A DNA stretch of 7,415 nucleotides from Pyramidobacter piscolens (GTDB taxonomy: Bacteria; Synergistota; Synergistia; Synergistales; Dethiosulfovibrionaceae). Positions within the stretch are counted from its first letter, which is position 1, and each line of letters opens with the position of its first letter. The translations under genes and the position numbers were made by a program. The stretch lies in contig SFDM01000066.1 in NCBI GenBank assembly GCA_004558205.1, positions 1 to 7,415 of the forward strand, written 5' to 3'. This document shows, piece by piece, positions 5,451-7,415 of this stretch. The notes below the pieces were generated by a model. It was not told where the DNA came from and made no database searches. It saw only the letters and a program-made list of their open reading frames with translations.

Positions 5451-5613
5451 CTGTTGAACCGCCGCTCACGTCAGCAGCGCAACGAGGCGGCGCTCGATAA
5501 ACGTTCCAGGCGCGAAGAAGCCTTCCGCCGGCCCAACCGGAGGCGTACTTTTAGCACGTTGAGGCTCGGGCCGCGGAAGGGTTCGAGCAGCGGGGACGTT
5601 TAGCGAGCGGCGC
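5451..5613. repeat. GC-rich hairpin repeat, copy 2 (downstream of citXG)
   Basis: Second copy of the element at 2814-2976. The inner stem pairs 5517-5528 with 5573-5584. At one position copy 1 has C-G (2890:2937) and this copy has G-C (5527:5574), a compensatory change that keeps the pair. The outer stem is AAACGTTCC (5499-5507) with GGGACGTTT (5593-5601). It begins about 15 bp past the citXG stop on the minus strand, in the same orientation and position as copy 1 relative to its gene. Confidence 0.75.
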
Positions 5614-5627
5614 CGGCACGCCGCAAA

Positions 5628-7019
5628 TTACGCAAGACCCTCCGGCCCCGCCTCGCCGGCAAAATCCTTGAAGAACAACAGCATCAGGCTGAGAGCCAGC
5701 ATGTCAGCGCTGCCTCCAGGGCTTAAATTTTCCTTGATGAAATCCCGGTCCAGCGACGCGATTGTCTCCATGTCAGGGGCGGGATCGCGGTCGATCAGTT
5801 CGCGGATCTGGTTCTTCACTTCCTCGTGGCGTTCCGCGCTGGAGCGCTTGATCATGTTCGTGTCGTCCAGGCTGGCGATCAGGTGAATCAAGGTGATGGC
5901 CGCCGCGTCGTTAAAAGGGCAGCCGCGCTTGAGGAGCAGTTCCAGAAGGGGCAGCCCCAGCCGCCCCGCCGACGGGAAGCCCGCCGCGGCCTCGCCGCGG
6001 ATTCCCGTGATGCCCGTGGCGCGATAGATCCGCTCGCCCGCGGTGGCGCCGCCTTCCTTTTCGAAATCGCCCTTCAAGTTCCGCAGCATGGACTTCACGC
6101 AGTCCAAAAGGGCGCCCGTCTCCGCCGTCTCGCCGCGGCCCCACAGCCAGCCGCGGGCGGCGCACAGCACGCCGCCGGAAAAGATCGCCCCTTTATGGGC
6201 GTTCACGCCGCCCGTGGCCGCCATCATGCGCTCCTCCGCTTCCATCCCCGGAAGGCGCAGAGCCTCGAAGAGCTCCGTGGGCCGGCGGCCAGCAAAGTCA
6301 ATCCCCTGCACGGCGCACTGCCTGAAATAGGGAGTGAGGGCGCAGGCGCTGTTCACGAAGGTGAACAAATCCATGTCAAGATGGGAACCGTTATTGAAGC
6401 GATCCACCAGACCAGGCTTGGGCGACACGCAGACCTCGCAGAGAAGCGCGCGCTCTGCCGCCGCCGCGACCCTGTCGGCGAAAAGGCCCCGCAGGTCCTC
6501 GAGCATCAGGCGCACCGCCTCCCGCGCCAGCTCCGCCGCGCCGTGACCCCGCCGCGGCGCGCAGTCCATGACGTCGGCGCCGCAGATGATGCACTTCCGT
6601 GCCGCCAGCCCCACGTCGCCGCGGGAAACCTTCACGCCCTCGGAAGAGAGCACGTCCATATCGTAGAGCCGCGACGGCTCGGAGCTCTCTTCCAGCGCCG
6701 CGGTCAGCTTCTTGACCGCCCTGGCGTCGCCGGAAACCAGCAGAAAGGCCTCGCAGCCCGTTTTCTCGATAAAGCGGCGCGTCTGCAAGACCGTCTCGCC
6801 CGACCGCTTCAAATGCCTTTCCAGCCGCTCGAGGCCCCGCAGGAAGAACCGCTCCGCCAGAGGAAAGCATTTCACCTCGCCGGGCATGTTCAGCGTAAAA
6901 CAGACCAGCGTCCCCCCAAGCGCCAGCATCTCCTTCTGCCGCGCCGCCCGCCGTTCGCGCGCGTCAAGCATTTCAACCAAAGAAACCCGATTCCCGCCCA
7001 ATATTTTTTCTACGTTCAT
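5628..7019 (-). CDS. citXG: CitX-CitG fusion: citrate lyase cofactor synthesis and attachment
   Basis: A 463-residue bifunctional enzyme. The N-terminal CitX domain (about 1-175, apo-citrate lyase phosphoribosyl-dephospho-CoA transferase) has RQKEMLALGGTLVCFTLNMPG (28-47), the RLYDMDV block (117-123) and the cysteine/histidine patch RKCIICGADVMDCAPRRGH (141-159). The C-terminal CitG domain (about 180-455, triphosphoribosyl-dephospho-CoA synthase) has SPKPGLVDRFNNGSHLDMDL (199-218), GVNAHKGAIFSGG (271-283), SLDDTNMIKR (383-392) and SPGGSADMLA (433-442). CitG makes the cofactor precursor from ATP and dephospho-CoA with release of adenine; CitX attaches it to the lyase acyl-carrier subunit CitD. 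I prefer ATG at 7019 (GAGGG 4-5 bp upstream) over the in-frame ATG at 7064, which lacks a ribosome-binding site and adds 15 atypical residues. CitXG fusions are known. No citC/D/E/F gene is visible here. Confidence 0.93.
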   Translation of the reverse strand: MNVEKILGGNRVSLVEMLDARERRAARQKEMLALGGTLVCFTLNMPGEVKCFPLAERFFLRGLERLERHLKRSGETVLQTRRFIEKTGCEAFLLVSGDARAVKKLTAALEESSEPSRLYDMDVLSSEGVKVSRGDVGLAARKCIICGADVMDCAPRRGHGAAELAREAVRLMLEDLRGLFADRVAAAAERALLCEVCVSPKPGLVDRFNNGSHLDMDLFTFVNSACALTPYFRQCAVQGIDFAGRRPTELFEALRLPGMEAEERMMAATGGVNAHKGAIFSGGVLCAARGWLWGRGETAETGALLDCVKSMLRNLKGDFEKEGGATAGERIYRATGITGIRGEAAAGFPSAGRLGLPLLELLLKRGCPFNDAAAITLIHLIASLDDTNMIKRSSAERHEEVKNQIRELIDRDPAPDMETIASLDRDFIKENLSPGGSADMLALSLMLLFFKDFAGEAGPEGLA

Positions 7020-7089
7020 GGCACCCTCAGCTTTCGTCAATATCCCAGTAATACTAATTTGCATTCAACGTGCTTAATGTCAGACCGAA

Positions 7090-7270
7090 GATCAAAGTCA
7101 AAGAATTTCAACGCAAAGGCTGAACGGAAAGGGCGCAAAGGAAAAACAAGACCTAAATTATTAACAAAAAAACGAATTATCATGATGGAAATTTATAAAT
7201 TTCGCTTGATCTTGCAGTTCTAAAAGTCTTTCAAGGTTTTCCTTTGCATCCTTTGTGCCCTTTCTGTTCA
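7090..7270. repeat. AT-rich palindromic repeat, copy 3 (divergent region upstream of citXG)
   Basis: About 180 bp. The left arm has ACGCAAAGG and AAAGGGCGCAAAGGAAAAAC (7127-7146), the centre ATTATTAAC then CATGATGGAAATTTATAAAT (7181-7200), and the right arm the 30-bp block at 7218-7247 shared exactly with copy 2. The right end is more degraded than in the other copies (no AATCTTTTGAC end) and no GC-rich hairpin follows. It begins about 70 bp upstream of the citXG start. The 396 bases from 7020 to the window end contain no other convincing gene apart from the short frames at 7296-7415. Confidence 0.75.
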
Positions 7271-7295
7271 GCTTCATATATTAGGAGATAAAGGA

Positions 7296-7340
7296 ATGCT
7301 CTCAAAGTTCCTCAAGAGGAGAAGAACCGCAGGCACTTAA
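7296..7340 (+). CDS. Possible 14-residue leader peptide with strong ribosome-binding site
   Basis: ATG at 7296 is preceded by AGGAG (7283-7287) with 8 bp spacing. It encodes 14 residues (MLSKFLKRRRTAGT, very basic) and ends at TAA 7338-7340. The stop overlaps the ATG of the next frame (TAATG, 7338-7342), a classic coupling arrangement. It could be a leader peptide, or the true start of a gene broken by a frameshift. Nothing about its function can be said. Confidence 0.3.
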   Translation: MLSKFLKRRRTAGT

Positions 7341-7415
7341 TGCAGTGCAGGACATTCTGCAGTTTCGTCGCCGACGACATTAACGCCGGCATTGAAGCGT
7401 TGGACCGGCGCATCG
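7340..7415 (+). CDS. Possible start of a plus-strand gene running off the window edge (unrecognised)
   Basis: From ATG at 7340 the frame stays open for 25 codons to the edge. 20 of the 25 third positions are G or C, like the real genes here, and the peptide (ending SFVADDINAGIEALDRRI) looks protein-like. It has no ribosome-binding site of its own and would depend on coupling from the 14-codon frame. The same frame is open upstream to 7289 without a start. I do not recognise the product. A competing minus-strand frame (7415-7337) is also open, so this call is weak. Confidence 0.3.
   Translation, partial: MQCRTFCSFVADDINAGIEALDRRI

Noticed and set aside
7073..7101. TTGACT (7101-7096) as a -35 box upstream of citXG
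   Set aside because: At 16-18 bp spacing the possible -10 hexamers (such as ATTAAG) match only about 3 of 6 positions.
5826..7223. Long plus-strand open frame opposite citXG
   Set aside because: Composition is that of an antisense frame, and its end runs through the AT-rich repeat; CitX and CitG motifs on the minus strand are unmistakable.

Overview
The window reads as a piece of a GC-rich bacterial chromosome. Coding regions have strong G/C third positions, while several intergenic stretches are very AT-rich. The gene set is a citrate lyase prosthetic-group enzyme (CitXG), an AmmeMemoRadiSam pair, an Ada-type alkylation-repair operon and the tail of an Rpn-family nuclease/transposase. This fits an anaerobic fermenter; a Synergistota-like or Negativicutes-like bacterium is possible. 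The taxon is inferred from gene style only and is uncertain.

Layout, left to right. (1) 3-281, plus strand: the C-terminal end of an Rpn/PD-(D/E)XK transposase-like protein, cut by the window edge. (2) 282-463: a gap between converging genes with two identical 16-bp parS-like palindromes. The second lies at the exact centre of a perfect 48-bp palindrome. (3) 464-2478, minus strand: a two-gene alkylation-damage operon. It encodes a fusion of the Ada zinc/methyl-acceptor domain, an AraC-type DNA-binding domain and an AlkA glycosylase, followed 11 bp later by an Ogt methyltransferase that most likely starts at TTG. (4) 2479-2999: an intergenic region filled by an AT-rich palindromic repeat and a GC-rich hairpin repeat. 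(5) 3000-5206, minus strand: the AmmeMemoRadiSam module as two genes overlapping by ATGA, a MEMO-AMMECR1 fusion and a radical SAM enzyme. (6) 5207-5627: second copies of both repeats. (7) 5628-7019, minus strand: a fused CitX-CitG. (8) 7020-7415: a third copy of the AT-rich repeat, then a plus-strand short ORF with a strong ribosome-binding site that overlaps (TAATG) a second frame open to the window edge.

How the parts work together. AdaA-AlkA would sense alkylation by methyl transfer to a zinc-bound cysteine, probably activate its own operon, and excise alkylated bases, while Ogt repairs O6-alkylguanine directly. The MEMO-AMMECR1 fusion and the radical SAM protein are almost certainly made together and act in one process whose chemistry I cannot name. 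CitXG makes and attaches the citrate lyase cofactor; no citrate lyase subunits are visible here, so they must lie elsewhere.

The most unusual signals are non-coding. A family of about 165-200 bp AT-rich palindromes lies upstream of all three minus-strand transcription units. In two of the three places it is joined to a GC-rich hairpin whose copies show a compensatory base-pair change. The other is the parS-like pair.
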